A stretch of DNA of 64,000 bases from Ascocoryne sarcoides NRRL 50072 (GCA_000328965.1 KB205945.1:2527543-2591542); one strand, 5' to 3'. Shown: positions 23,393 to 35,014, numbered from the stretch's first letter. Program-made: numbers and translations. The notes: generated from the letters alone by a model not told the origin.

Positions 23393-23455
23393 AACCCTCT
23401 AACCCTCTAACCCTCTAACCCTCTAACCCTCTAACCCTCTAACCCTCTAACCCTC
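23393..23455. repeat. Tandem octamer (AACCCTCT)n, telomere-like
   Basis: Seven perfect copies of AACCCTCT plus a partial eighth copy. The unit is the fungal telomere repeat CCCTAA with an inserted CT. C-rich sequence (CCCCCCTCCCCCC type) lies immediately upstream. Confidence 0.9.
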
Positions 23456-23806
23456 AAAACCAGATCTCCTTTCCCAAAACCAGCGAAAGGGTGGATAAGT
23501 GGGTGGGTGGGTAGGTGAGTATGTACTTCTTACACACCCCAATTAACCTCAACCCTCATCCCTCAACCCTCGAGCGTGAAAATTCAAGTTTAGGGATTAG
23601 ACTTTAGACTAGTCAGTCTGGTTGGTGGGACGATATTGGCGTTAACTTGATTCTTTTTTTTTGGGGGGTTGTTTTTGGTTTGGTTTGGTTTGGTTTGGTT
23701 TTGGTCTTTTTGGGGGAGGGGGGGGGGGGGTTGATGGAAAGGAAGAGAGAGGGGGGGAGAGAAGGGAAAACGACGAGGGCATGGCTGAACTAGATTGGAT
23801 TGGACT

Positions 23807-23938
23807 AGAAATAGAAATAGAAATAGAAATAGAAATAGAAATAGAAATAGAAATAGAAACAGAAATAGAAATAGAAATAGAAATAGAAACAGAAATAGAA
23901 ATAGAAATAGAAATATAAATATAAATAGAAACAGAAAC
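23807..23938. repeat. Hexamer microsatellite (GAAATA)n with interruptions
   Basis: About 20 copies of GAAATA/AGAAAT with occasional GAAACA and ATAAAT variants, read directly. It gives spurious long frames on both strands. Confidence 0.95.
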
Positions 23939-24423
23939 GAGAAGTGTAGAAAAGGATTTGAATCTGATAGTGTTATCATTGCTGTAATTTCCAGGGGCTG
24001 GGTATTATATAAAACAAGAGCGCATTCCTGTCTAATCCTCGAACACAATGATGGGGTTTCTCCTTTCGCTTATGCGGTATTGGGTATAGACGACATCAAC
24101 TAATACTAAACATGTTTTTGATTTAGCGAGCGAGAGTGACGACTTACTGTATTCCGTATATCATACCATACACCCTTCAACACCTGTTCAAATACTAAAG
24201 CAATACACATTACATCACCGAGTTCAAAAGCGGAATCTTTGCTATTTACTTAAAATTATATATTTCATAACGAATGCTTCGGTTTTATTTGTTACATAAG
24301 CTACACAAGAGAGGAGACTCCCCACCTCTTCTTCCTTCGATGATAAAACAGACCCAACCCCGTGCTCCTAAACTACCAAATCAAATCAGACCTTAATTTT
24401 CCTTCCATTGGGTTTTCCGAGCG

Positions 24424-25505
24424 TCACTTCCTCCGACCTTGCTGCATCATCAAGATTTGGACCATCCGGATGAAGATGTTGAGGAAGTCCAACTCCAGGC
24501 TGATGCTCTCATTCACTGCGTCTTTCTTGATCAGACCTTGGTGGGCCATCCGCGCGTGCATCAGGACCTTTTGTACATCATATAGGGTGAAGCCTCCGAA
24601 AACTGCAAGGCCTCCATAGAGCCAGATGTTCTCGGTGAATGCGAGGGTTCGCACTGCGGTGGCGGGGAGAACGAGCGGCGCAAATCCGGAAACGGCGACG
24701 AGTGCGACACCGGCGAGGAGGGGTCCACCGAGGTAGAGGTATTTCTCCTGCTTGGCTGTCGCTCCCACGAAGGAGATCGAGCCCATCATTGCAAGTGTGT
24801 AGAGACCGGCACGCGCGATCAAGGCTGGAGGAGCCATGAAGAGGAGAGGTGCAAGGAGAGCTCCCTGCGTGGCGTTGAAGGCTCCCCAGAGGGCATACTT
24901 TTGGAGATAGCTATTTTCCTTGTTAGAAGATATTCCATCCCGCGGACATAAGAAGAGCCTTACTTATCAGGGTCTGTGGCCCTTGTACCAAGCATTGTTC
25001 CAATACTGAGGCCAAGCCCACCGATCATAACAATCCAAGGGTTGGTGGCCATCATCCGATACATGAATCCGCTTTGGAACATAGCTCTAGCAGAGAGTCC
25101 AATGACGCCAATGCCTAAGCCAGTGTGCATAAATGTATCGTTCAGATATGCCCTCTCGAATGGCGGCATGCCTCCATCCTCTCGCGTTTCCCGATTAAAG
25201 ACAAGCTGAAGCGCCAACCAAGTCCCCCCAACCATAGCCCCTCCAACCACGAGCTTTTGGATCAAGGTAGCATTTGGAGCGTTAGCCGTGGCAGCTGGCT
25301 GCTCCAAATACGTCCTCGATTGCCGGAACGCATAACCAGCTTTGGAAAGCGCCGCTGTTGGCGCAGTCGTTCGCGAGGTGAAGAAGCTGGCGTTTGGCCT
25401 ACTGTGGAAGGATCGGGAGTAGGAGGCGGCATTGCGGAAAGAGGCTTTCGAAGCAGCCGCGACGGTCGGGCTGAGCCGAAACGATTGTCGCAATGTGAAG
25501 AGCAT
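24424..25505 (-). CDS. Mitochondrial Bax-inhibitor-1/GHITM family membrane protein
   Basis: Two exons on the minus strand: 25505-24964 and 24910-24424, with a 53-nt intron, giving 342 residues. The N-terminus MLFTLRQSFRLSPTVAAASK is Arg/Ser/Ala-rich without acids for about 60 residues, a mitochondrial targeting sequence. About seven hydrophobic segments follow (LVVGGAMVGGTWLALQLVF, MHTGLGIGVIGLSARAMF, PWIVMIGGLGLSIGTML, GALLAPLLFMAPPALIARAG, LAMMGSISFVGATA, YLGGPLLAGVALVAVSGF, NIWLYGGLAVFGGFTLYDVQK). The C-terminal half (TLYDVQKVLMHARMAH, SISLELDFLNIFIRMVQIL) is diagnostic of the Bax1-I family, closest to human GHITM/MICS1, an inner-membrane protein linked to cristae shape and ion exchange. 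The fungal role is inferred. The splice codon gives DPDNYLQKYALWGAFN. Confidence 0.92.
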
Positions 25506-28500
25506 TTTGAGGATTGATCCTGCAGTTCTATCGACTCTGGCGGAAGATGAATTGGAAGATTGAAGATGTTTTTTTGCGAGGAAGAGGCTGATTGCTCAAG
25601 GTTGCGAAGTTAACGACGTCAACTCGGCTTCGGTGGCGTCGATGCCGACGATTAGTCAGCACTGGAACCCTGCTGTGAACAGCTAGAACCTTCGAATTGC
25701 CATTGGGGAATCGAGCTGGAAACCACAGTACAGTATAGATAGACATTTCAATTTCAAGGTTCTCAAGCGTATACTCTCTAGCTTTTTCTATTTAATTGAA
25801 ACTCGCCGTTTGGCTCTGGTCTCGCCTCCAAGGCCTGCAGCTATATAAACACATTGCATCCTCGATTGAACCCAAGGACGACTTAGACATTACTCGCTAA
25901 AGAGACGTTGCGACAATATCCTTTCAACTTGAGCGTTAACACTAGACTTGTTTGTTCTCATCTCCCTCCATCCTCGACATCAATCTTATGTCTACTGAAT
26001 CATTCAATCTTGAGTCCATCAACTACTTCCTAAATCCCTCTAATATATAGTTTTAATAATCGCTGGACTGGAGGCTATGATAGATGGGATGTAAGCAAGC
26101 TGCACGCAATCTACCCGTTGTCTGGACCATACCCACCTCCAAGCTGATTGCATAGTTTTTCATGAGTTATAAATTTCCTCTTTTTTAAAATTTTGCTCGT
26201 TCTCGAGAGTTCTCATTGACGTAAAGTCCGGTACTATCAGTGCGTATCTGGTACATAATGGTTGGATAGCACTACACTCCTTTTTAAGCTCGTCGGTCAT
26301 ACAAAACTACTACACAATCTAATGAAGGATATGTTGAGTCCTACCCAATCAAGTTCAAACTTTACTGTCTTACTAAAAATATGAGATAGTCCTCTTGTAA
26401 TGCTTGCAATTTGGATACCTACTTCCGAGAAGTAAAACCAGACTACATGGGTCCAAGCCCTTCATTTAATGGTTTTCAAAATATATGTTTCATATTTGCT
26501 AGAAGAGAACCGCCAATTATTGTCTTCACATGTTCATTTCGAGCTATTTTCTCTATGCTATACAATGGTACCAGTGTGGATTGACCAATTTAAAGCCGCG
26601 GCAAGCCATATAAGTCTATCTCTCTATTACTCAATTTATGAGCGACTATAAATTTGAAAAGTCATCTTCTTTGGTCTATAAAGTATTCAATCTTCAACAC
26701 AATTTATTTAATCTATGGTGTGAGAATCACTCAAATATAGATTTGCAACCTTGGAGGGGAAACCCATGTGATTACCACACGTATCCCGGCAGTGATACAA
26801 GAGCTGACTGCCCACCTTTAGTGTTGGGTTATGGTTCGTTTGGGTGGGGAAAAAGGATCTCCTGCACTCCTACAGTATGCATTTGAAGCGAAATTCGGCC
26901 CTAAGCATTCGCCAGGTATCAAAGGACCTAGGTATAAATACTGATGTGGAGGAGAGCATCAAGTGAGACAATCTCCTAGAAGGCTATGTCTCGTCTTGCT
27001 TGTCCTGGTACCAAAAGTTCGGCTCGCTTAGAATAACTCGATAATAAGATTGTTCAACTTTACTGTTTATATCTACAGGTTCCTCCCTATTCAACTCGTG
27101 AGTTGTATGTGGTTCTTTATCCTCTTAGCTGCCAACTTCGTGCGCCTCTTAGCGAGCCTCTTCTAATTGATTGATTTGGGTTAATCCGTGTTAAGCAGGG
27201 GATATTAACCATTGCAAGAGGCTCGCTAAAAGGCGCACGAAGTTGGCAGCTAAGGGGATACTACCATCACTTGAGCGTCGAAACAGAGCGTATTACCACT
27301 AACTAGCGGGCCTGACGGAGCACACGTATATATCTTTCTTTCAAGGAAATCCGGCTCAAACGCTTGGCTGTTAACAAAACAAATTTCCGACTCATTGCTA
27401 GGGTTGGGATAATAATACATTTCCAAAACTAGGAGTCGGGAACCCGTCTCGCTATCTCAAGCTCGACTAGGTTCCCGAAGCCCTCATATTCGCTATCACC
27501 TATTACTTTCGTACACCTAAAATACCCAGCAGCCACCGATGATTTAGAATTGTAAAGTCTCTAACCTTAGCTAACTTCAGCACCGAGGGCGACTGTCGAA
27601 CTGGAGAAGGGTGGTGTCTTACCCGTATGATGAGTAATTGTCAGCTTCTTCCCGTGCTATAATTAGCATTTCATGGCATGTGCCACCGAGATTTCAGCTT
27701 CGACGCACTTGAACAAGCTAGGAGTAGGCTCTGGGCTAACATCTAAATTTAAAGCTCATCATAATCCCGTACGTCAAAAGTCCTTGCACCTCGTAGGACC
27801 AGTTCCGTAATGAATCGTAGAGAACAATTTGATGGGAATGGAACCCTTCGATGTCGTCCAGAACTTGACCCCACCACGCAGACCAAGCGCCCCAAGCTTC
27901 TAGAAGGATGATCGAAGCTTAAAGTTTACATCCGCCCAGAGGAACCCTGGCAAAGCGAGATTCGCGGGTATTAAGCGAGCCCTGAAGCGGATGACCAGAG
28001 ACGAACGAACCGCCTTTATGGAGGGGCAAGTATGAGACGAATCTTTCCAAAAAGACGCCTTGATCTCTCTTGTCGCCGCGAGTATATCTTCAAAGTTTGA
28101 TGCTGGTTCATTCGACGTCCTTTGTTCCGACCCCCCCAAAGAGTGGAAGATAGAAGCATGCTCGCTCTCCGTCATAGTGCGCTTTTCCCTCCCGCTGAAA
28201 GCTGCTGCTCCACAGCTCTACAGCCAATTGAGCACCGAAGCCACCGGTCCGTCTCGTGCTTAGATCCCCTTAAGTTCCATACACCACCCAGCGCTCCGTG
28301 CATCCCTCTCCCATTCACCGCGTCGTGGGAAGCTTTCTGGCCTGTTACACGATAGAAGTTCGAACTGGACAATTGTGACACAAGATTGCCCCTCCGGTCC
28401 GCAAAGAGTGTATGTTCCTGTGTCCCTCCATCTTTGATATTAAGCTACCGATAGAGGGGTCCCTGTAGGCGTATTAGACAAGGAACTAATATACTTTGCA

Positions 28501-28961
28501 GATACTGTACAGACGCAGCGCACGACCATATCCTTGGTGGCTTGGAAACTGCTAAACAAAGACGACCTGCTTCAACATCCCTCTTGACCATATCTCAGAA
28601 CTGCTGGAACAGTTACAGATACACTTCTGCGAACTCTTCGGGCTCTTGGTGACGTAGCACGAAATCCGGAATCAACTATACTATTCGAGGACTCGTTTGC
28701 AAATCTGGCACTGCTTGTGGGAGGCCTAACGGCACACCGGCCGACAGGCCGCGGGATATACCTGATAGATTGGGAGGGAGCGTATCTTGAAACCAACATA
28801 CTTTCGATATGCGGCGCAATCGAGGAGGGCCAAGCTCTCCATTCCGACAAAATGGTGCTCCCATACCAGACTCGCTGTCCCTGATCAGATCCTTCAATAT
28901 CGAGACGAACCCCACTCGACCTGTGCGGCCCTCTCCGCTGACAGCTTCCACGATTGCGGAT
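25506..28961. other. 3.5-kb gene-free region, partly AT-rich
   Basis: 25750-27110 is AT-rich with short meaningless frames. 27120-27258 is a MITE-like element. 27300-28960 has normal composition but no recognisable protein. Short frames at 27900-28175 (minus) and 28060-28355 were examined and not called. The last 150 bp are an open in-frame extension of the downstream cNMP/F-box gene. Confidence 0.5.
27120..27258. mobile_element. MITE-like inverted-repeat element with TA flanks
   Basis: A 139-bp sequence with long terminal inverted repeats. The left arm (about 27120-27162) and right arm (about 27216-27258) are about 43 bp each and reverse-complementary with about two mismatches; the outer ends read TCCTCTTAGCTGCC and GGCAGCTAAGGGGA. 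A central unpaired segment of about 53 bp separates them. The element is flanked on both sides by TA (27118-27119 and 27259-27260), consistent with a Tc1/mariner-type target-site duplication. It has no coding capacity, so it would be non-autonomous. No second copy was noticed in this window. Confidence 0.75.
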
Positions 28962-31714
28962 ATGCCACTTGACCTGGTTGATCGCATACGATCCTTTCCT
29001 CTCTTCCTCTCTGCGCCAGACACCTTTCTAGCCGCAATCGGGAAGCATCTTCGGCCACAAGTGCATTCGCCCCGCGACCATATCTTGACTGAAGGAGATG
29101 AGGCGAAAGCAATGTACTGGCTAGTACGAGGTGCGGTGGCTGTCACGTCTCGAGATGGTGAAGCAACATACGCAGAGCTGAAACCAGGCGCGTTCTTTGG
29201 AGAGATTGGCATACTCATGGACGTCCCTCGAACGGCTACCATAATCGCAAGGACAAAATGCCTTCTTGTCGTACTAAAAAAAGAGGATTTGAGGGCAGAG
29301 CTCCCAAACTTCCCTGAGATGGAGCGAGCTATTATGGAAGAGGCGCAAGAAAGGCTTACAATTTTAAACAAAAAGAGACAGGAAGGTGGGTTTGGTCCAA
29401 AGCTGGTAGCAACCTCGTTACCAGCAAGAGGCGGCAAAGCGCGTGAGGCTGTACCGGGTGAGGTTGCAACCGGAGATATGGGAATCATTGAGAAAGGAAC
29501 AGTCATAAATACGAAGAAGAGAAAATCCCCAAGCCCTCAGACCATTGAAGATCCTGCAGCTGGCAGTGCACTCGGAAGCGGGTTTGTTAACGTCCGGAAA
29601 ACGCTCAAGGAATTGCCACTATTCTCAACTTTGCCGCCTGATATTTTGCATTTTCTCGGCTTGAGTGCCCAACCTAAAACGTATCCACCGTTCACGGACA
29701 TTATACTAGAAGGTTCGACTGGAAACGAAATCTATTTTATTGTTCGAGGAGAAGCAGAGGTAGTTCGGGGGACTAATGGACAAAGTGCCGGCCACGCGCC
29801 TCGAGAGGATAATACCCTACATAGCTATCAACCCATAGGCTCATATTTACGTCCTCGATTAAAGCAAGGCCAGTACTTTGGGGAGGTCGCCAGCCTGGCC
29901 TTGGCCCCAAGGCGAACTGCTACGGTTCGGTCGATTACGACAGTTGAATGCCTGATGATCAGTGGAGAAGTGCTTGAAGAGTTATGGAGACGTTGTCCAC
30001 CACATATCCGGAAACAAGTGGAAGCCACGGCAAAAATGCGCATTGGAAAATTCGACGAAGACGTCAATATGACAGATATAGATGCTTCTACTCCACCCAT
30101 CAAAAATTTGGAGATTGGCCAGCAAGTGACCACTCCGCTCCGTACTCCACTTCCCCAAGTTACGTTCACCCCTTCCAAACCAGCGAGCCCCTACAAACCG
30201 AGCCGAGCTGAAGACCAGGAGGTCTTGGAGCCTCTAGATCCGGATCCCTTCTTAAGTGTCGACATGGATAACATGAGGGCTAGATCAAGGAGAGGCTCAT
30301 ATGCCCCGCCTCCGCCCGACACGCCTCCTCCTGAAGAGCCAAACAATAGGCAACGCTCCAAAACAAGATCAAGAAGCCAAACTCCAACCCCCACCAAACT
30401 TTCAATGATTCATGTGATTACTCCTCCAGACTCTAGTTATCGCCCGAAGAGACCAAAAGTATCTCAACGACGACCAAGTCAATACAATCGAGGTGTTCTC
30501 CCTGATGGCATATTAGTCTTGATTTTTTCCTATCTAGATATTTACCATCTACTTCGCACACGCTTAGTATCATCACATTGGTTAAAGATTCTCACATCTT
30601 CTCCAAAAATCTGCCAACATCTGGACCTTTCAGTGTACAACCGCAAAGTAACAAACAAGGCTCTCGTTGATGTTATTTGCCCCTTCGTTGGACGACGAGC
30701 CCATATGGTCGATATCAGCAACTGTTTCCACATCACGGATGAGGGATTCTCTGCTCTTTCCGCTATATGTGGCAGTACAGTCCAGTGCTGGAAAATGAAG
30801 AGCGTCTGGGATATCTCAGCTAATGCTGTTCTTGAAATGGCCAATGCATCCAAGCAGCTCGAAGAGATCGACCTCTCAAATTGCCGCAAAGTGAGTGATA
30901 ACTTGCTCGCTCGAATTGTGGGTTGGGTTGTTACAGAACAACATGCGCCTCAGCCACCGGTACGGAATCGTCAGGGTCAGCTCCAGCAAGTTATAGTACC
31001 TCCAGTGGGGACTGTTGTAGGATGCCCTAATCTAAAGCGACTTACATTGAGTTACTGCAAACATGTCACAGACAGATCAATGGCGCATCTGGCTGTTCAC
31101 GCTCATTCTAGATTACAAAGCATTGATCTTACGAGATGTACGACGATTACGGACTCGGGTTTCCAGCATTGGAGTATTTATAAATTTTCTAGACTTGAGA
31201 GGCTGGTCTTGGCGGATTGTACGTATTTAACGGATAACGCTATTGTTTATCTTACAAATGCGGCCAAGGGGCTCAGAGAATTGGATTTGGTATGCTTGCT
31301 TGCATCTCTTCAGATGGCTATCATCTGAATTCGACTAACAATAAATAGTCATTCTGCTGCGCCCTTTCCGACACGGCTACAGAAGTCCTTTCCCTCGGCT
31401 GTCCCCACCTCACATCCCTCAAACTCTCCTTCTGCGGCTCGGCCGTCTCGGATTCCTCCCTCGGAGCCATTGGCCTGCACCTCCTCGAGCTGAAGGAACT
31501 ATCGGTTCGAGGCTGTGTTAGGGTTACGGGCGCAGGCGTCGAAGCTGTGGTCGAGGGGTGCACGAAACTCGAGAGCTTCGACGTGAGCCAGTGTAAGAAT
31601 CTGCAGAAGTGGCTAGATGCGGGTGGGGAGGATACGAGTCGGAGGATCTATGGAAGGGGAAAGCTGAGGTTTGAGACGAAAAAGGGGAGTGGGCGAGATA
31701 TCAGTTTGCGGTGA
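28962..31714 (+). CDS. Double cNMP-binding domain, F-box and leucine-rich repeat protein
   Basis: Exons 28962-31289 and 31349-31714 (intron 59 nt) give 897 residues from MPLDLVDRIRSFPLFLSAPD. The frame also extends upstream in phase to an ATG at 28809. Domain order: cyclic-nucleotide-binding fold 1 (about 10-125, with phosphate-cassette-like FFGEIGILMDVPRTATI); fold 2 (about 210-350, YFGEVASLALAPRRTATV); a Pro/Ser/Arg-rich linker; an F-box near 510 (GVLPDGILVLIFSYLDIYHL); and cysteine-type leucine-rich repeats from about 550 to the end (LEEIDLSNCRKVSD, LKRLTLSYCKHVTD, LQSIDLTRCTTITD, LERLVLADCTYLTD, LRELDLSFCCALSD). F-box proteins recruit substrates to SCF ubiquitin ligases. The cNMP folds suggest ligand or allosteric control, but whether they bind cAMP, another ligand or nothing is unknown. 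Confidence 0.92.
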
Positions 31715-33128
31715 CCCGCAGGAGGGACGAAATCAGCTGCATGGTATGATTGAATTATAAGATCGCATTTATTGATGGAAGGGAAATCCAAAGCGGGATG
31801 AGGCCTGGTTTTGCTTTAGGGTGTTGGCGTGAGGAGTACGGTCGGATGAGATCAGATGATGGTGATATGTATGCATTTAAGGCGCTGCGAAAGGGCTTCG
31901 TGCGCAGCATTTCTGGGTCTGGGATGAATGGATGGATGGATGTATGTATGAATGTATGAAGGATGGCTATCTGGGTTCATTGCATCACATAAATCATGGG
32001 TTGGCGTTTTTTTTTTAGGGGGGGGGGAGTAGCATGGGATGAGAGACAGAGACAGATAGGGAGGGGAGTCTTCACCCTGGGTATTTCATGGGATGAGATA
32101 TCGGGGTTGGTTGGTTGTATTGTATATATATACATACTTCTGTGTCTACATCCGTGGAGGCGCAATGGGAGCGTGGATTCGAAATGTGGCTTGTGTTATG
32201 TTATATTATATTACATTACAATATATCAACGAAGTTCTAAGTCAAGTTAAGAAGTTAAGAAGTTGAGAAGTTGAGAAGTTGAGAAGTGGGAGATATCATT
32301 TTTCAAAGTACTGATGTGAGAAGTCAATGAGTATCCAATTGGTTCATGTTCATATGTATTATGTGTGTATCGTTTTGGTGCTTGGTTAATTGCTTTTTTT
32401 TTGGCCGGGGTAGAATTTCCACACCAAGAATCGAATGGGAAAAATCGGAATCTCAGAAGCTGGAAAGGAATTCATTGAGGGACCTATCGGTAAGATATGA
32501 GATATGAGATGATTTGTGGTGCTCTATAGTTTTCTTATTATTTTGCTTTGCTTAGACGGGAGGTAGGAAGGTTAAGATTATACTGCACTTCATCTTCTAC
32601 CTTCCTGAATTTTGAAATTTTCGTTGTATTCTTTAAATATTTTACTTTCCACTTTTTTCTTTTCTTTTTCTCTTTTCACTTTCTTCCTCCTCTCCTAACT
32701 AATATGGATGAGAGTAGATAGATGTATAATGATATTTCCACACTCCCATCGCATTTCTTTTAAATTCATCAAAATTATGAACCCTCAATTTACTATCGAT
32801 AACCATCAAGCTTTCAAAAATCTTCACAATTAGGTATGCTCTCCACTTCGGATGGTGTTTAACACATTATTATTATTATTGGAGGACGTGCTTGTACTGC
32901 ATAGAAAAACTAATCAACATATAACAGAATTTTGTTTCCACAATCCATAACGGGTATCGTATCGTGAAATCGAGATGAACCTTCATCTAAAGCTTAGTTT
33001 CCATCCTGCCCATACACCTAAACGCCATACAACTTTGTTTCATTCAATACGCTTTGTGAAACGATACCCTTGATAAATGACCGCGAGGTGATCGTGAAAT
33101 GTATCCAGAGATGTAGAGACATGCGAGT
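31715..33128. other. Spacer between convergent cNMP/F-box and DUF7918 genes
   Basis: About 1.4 kb of 3' flanks. It contains G-rich and AT-rich simple sequence and an 8-bp tandem repeat at 32244-32290. No gene was seen. Confidence 0.5.
32244..32290. repeat. Tandem octamer (AAGTTRAG)n
   Basis: Five copies of AAGTTAAG/AAGTTGAG head to tail plus a degenerate sixth. It is a simple repeat in non-coding sequence. Confidence 0.85.
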
Positions 33129-34342
33129 TCAGTCATCTGTGAGATCAATAACGAGCTTTCCATCACGGCTTCGTGAAGTTTTGTAGGGTCGGTCGTTTTG
33201 TGGGATTTCAGAGTCTGGGCCCCTCTTCCGATTTTGAGGGCGACCATCGTCATCGTCACCATCTACTTCTTCAGCTTCTTCAGCTTTAATTCGCTGGATT
33301 TCTTTCTGAGAGCTGTTAGAATGACGAAATTTTACAATTGTTGGCACCTAGTCGAACGTGCTGAGAAGATATGAGAACTGTTGGCTACTTTACCTTGAGA
33401 CTGGCAAGTCGAGCTTGATTAGATCGTGCAGCATCACTGCGTAAGGGAGGCAAAACCATTGCTTCAGGAGATGGCGAACGAGGTATGATAAGTTCTTGCT
33501 GCAAGTCATCTACGTGATTATTAGTAAGAGTCAAGCTTATAATAGAAATCCGACGGACCTCGAGACCTGTACCGAAACACAAAAAGAGCCATCGGGGTGT
33601 AGTATCCATCTGGGTAGTGGTATTCGTGATCCCTAGGACGGTATTGTCTATGCTCTGGTCCGTAGCTAGATTCCATTAGGCTAGAGTCAAGTATGCAACA
33701 CCACGCAGCTCCAGACTTACGCTATACCATGAGAGATTGCTTTGCCTTTGAGTGCTTTTTCTGATATTTCTGTCACTTCTTTCCCAATCGAGCTTGCCCC
33801 CGGAGCAACATCCTTTCCAGGAACTTCTTTTTGGTTCGATCGATGCACATGCACGACTATCTCGCCTAGGCCATCTGCAAGTTTGATGTCCTCTTTCACT
33901 CGTCCCGAATCCACATCATCAACTATAAAGGGTTATTTAAGTTGCTAGTATAAGAGTCATGTTACTGGCCTTTGTGAATGGGAGAGAACATTAAGGCTCG
34001 AGTCGCTATCTCCGTCGCACTGACTCTCTTATATGCCGCACTCAAGAATTGGGAGTGATATCCTGATGCCGTCCATCCTCCTCTCTCGGTTCCATCTACC
34101 CTGGCCCAGAAAGAGACATCTCGATGATCAGGACGGAATATGAAGCCGGGGAGGACCTCGAACTTAATCTCGAAGGTTGCATTGGTAACGCACTCGACAT
34201 AATTCACGGCGATACGGTCTCGGGGAGCCTTGAATTTGTCTTGGACAAACTCATTCTCTTCGTCAGGATACTCGTTGAGAGCCCGGCCATTCGACATGAT
34301 GGTAACACGAATGCCTGGGCAGCCTTGCGGGAGAATAGCCAT
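33129..34342 (-). CDS. DUF7918 domain protein
   Basis: Five exons on the minus strand: 34342-33970, 33922-33721, 33665-33559, 33509-33394 and 33305-33129, all in phase, giving 324 residues. The N-terminus MAILPQGCPGIRVTIMSNGR, the central DHRDVSFWARVDGTERGGWT, and the downstream YPDGYYTPMALFVFRYRSR match my memory of the fungal DUF7918 domain, an uncharacterised beta-rich domain common in ascomycetes and basidiomycetes. The C-terminal 100 residues are charged and disordered with a Lys/Arg cluster (NRKRGP), suggesting a nuclear protein, and end in IDLTDD, which resembles a SUMO-interacting motif (hydrophobic core followed by acids). Intron 1 has a GC donor (AAAG then GCCAGT); no GT donor gives the right phase. 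Divergent from Cactin. Confidence 0.85.
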
Positions 34343-35014
34343 TGCGAAGGGTCAGACCTCGCGGAGGAAGACCGAAGATCAGGAGAGAGAGAGAGAAGCG
34401 AAAACGAGATGGACGGTAATAGTCTTGAATATGATATGATCGAAGCTTGCCGTACGAAGGAGACTGGAAGAGAGAGAGGACAGCGCAGTAGACAGGAACT
34501 GAGGTCAGAAGTTGCCTTGCTCGATGCCTTGTTGACTTACCTTGGCTATTGTTCAGGCGGGAATGGCAAGGCTGGCTGGCTTCTACCATTAGCTTCTCGC
34601 AGGCTTCTATTGCGGGAGAGGTTCAGCTGAAACCCCCCACACTACGTACCTGACTGGGTCGTGGGGCACGAGGGGCCTTTTCATAGAGACGGTTTCTTGA
34701 TATATATATATAAATAATTAAATTGAAGAGGCCGGTCTCAAGTGGCTCAAGCTGATTGAATCGATTACCTTCCCGAATTTGCAAACGTTCGAGGAGCGGT
34801 GTGATCTGTTGGAATTTCCATGCTCGGTACTGTTGGTACTTTATATCATGACTAAGCCGGCGCGGTACGAGACGGGTTGCCGGTGCCGTAGGTTGCCTCA
34901 GTATACTTTCTGTCGATGCATGTTATATTATCTTCACACACACTCTCTCACCGGCACACACATCATTTTTAGGATCGGCCATTTCTATCGCCATCCTTTC
35001 TTGCCCCGGCCGTC
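34343..35014. promoter_or_regulatory. Shared 5' region of the DUF7918 gene and Cactin
   Basis: 672 bp between two divergent starts. It contains a (TA)n run at about 34701-34712. The plus-strand frame 34124-34630 overlaps the DUF7918 first exon in antisense and is not protein-like. No specific sites were assigned. Confidence 0.45.

Larger units (their letters stand above)
22812..24423. other. Repeat-rich spacer between msrA and the GHITM-family gene
   Basis: About 1.6 kb with no protein gene. It contains a short diverged direct repeat (22859-22910 and 23032-23083), a hairpin (23135-23162), a (CCCTCTAA)n array, TTTGG and poly-G tracts (about 23679-23731) and a long hexamer array (23807-23938). 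The frames spelling EIEIEI, RNRNRN and FLFLFL are simple-repeat translations. Confidence 0.6.

Noticed and set aside
23590..24048. Open frames spelling FLFLFL, EIEIEI and RNRNRN on both strands
   Set aside because: They are translations of the GAAATA hexamer microsatellite, with no start context or conserved domain.
28676..29506. 276-codon minus-strand open frame
   Set aside because: It is antisense to the first cNMP-binding domain, which has clear homology on the plus strand. The antisense product has no recognisable feature.
34124..34630. 168-codon plus-strand frame
   Set aside because: Largely antisense to exon 1 of the DUF7918 gene and its 5' region, with no protein features.
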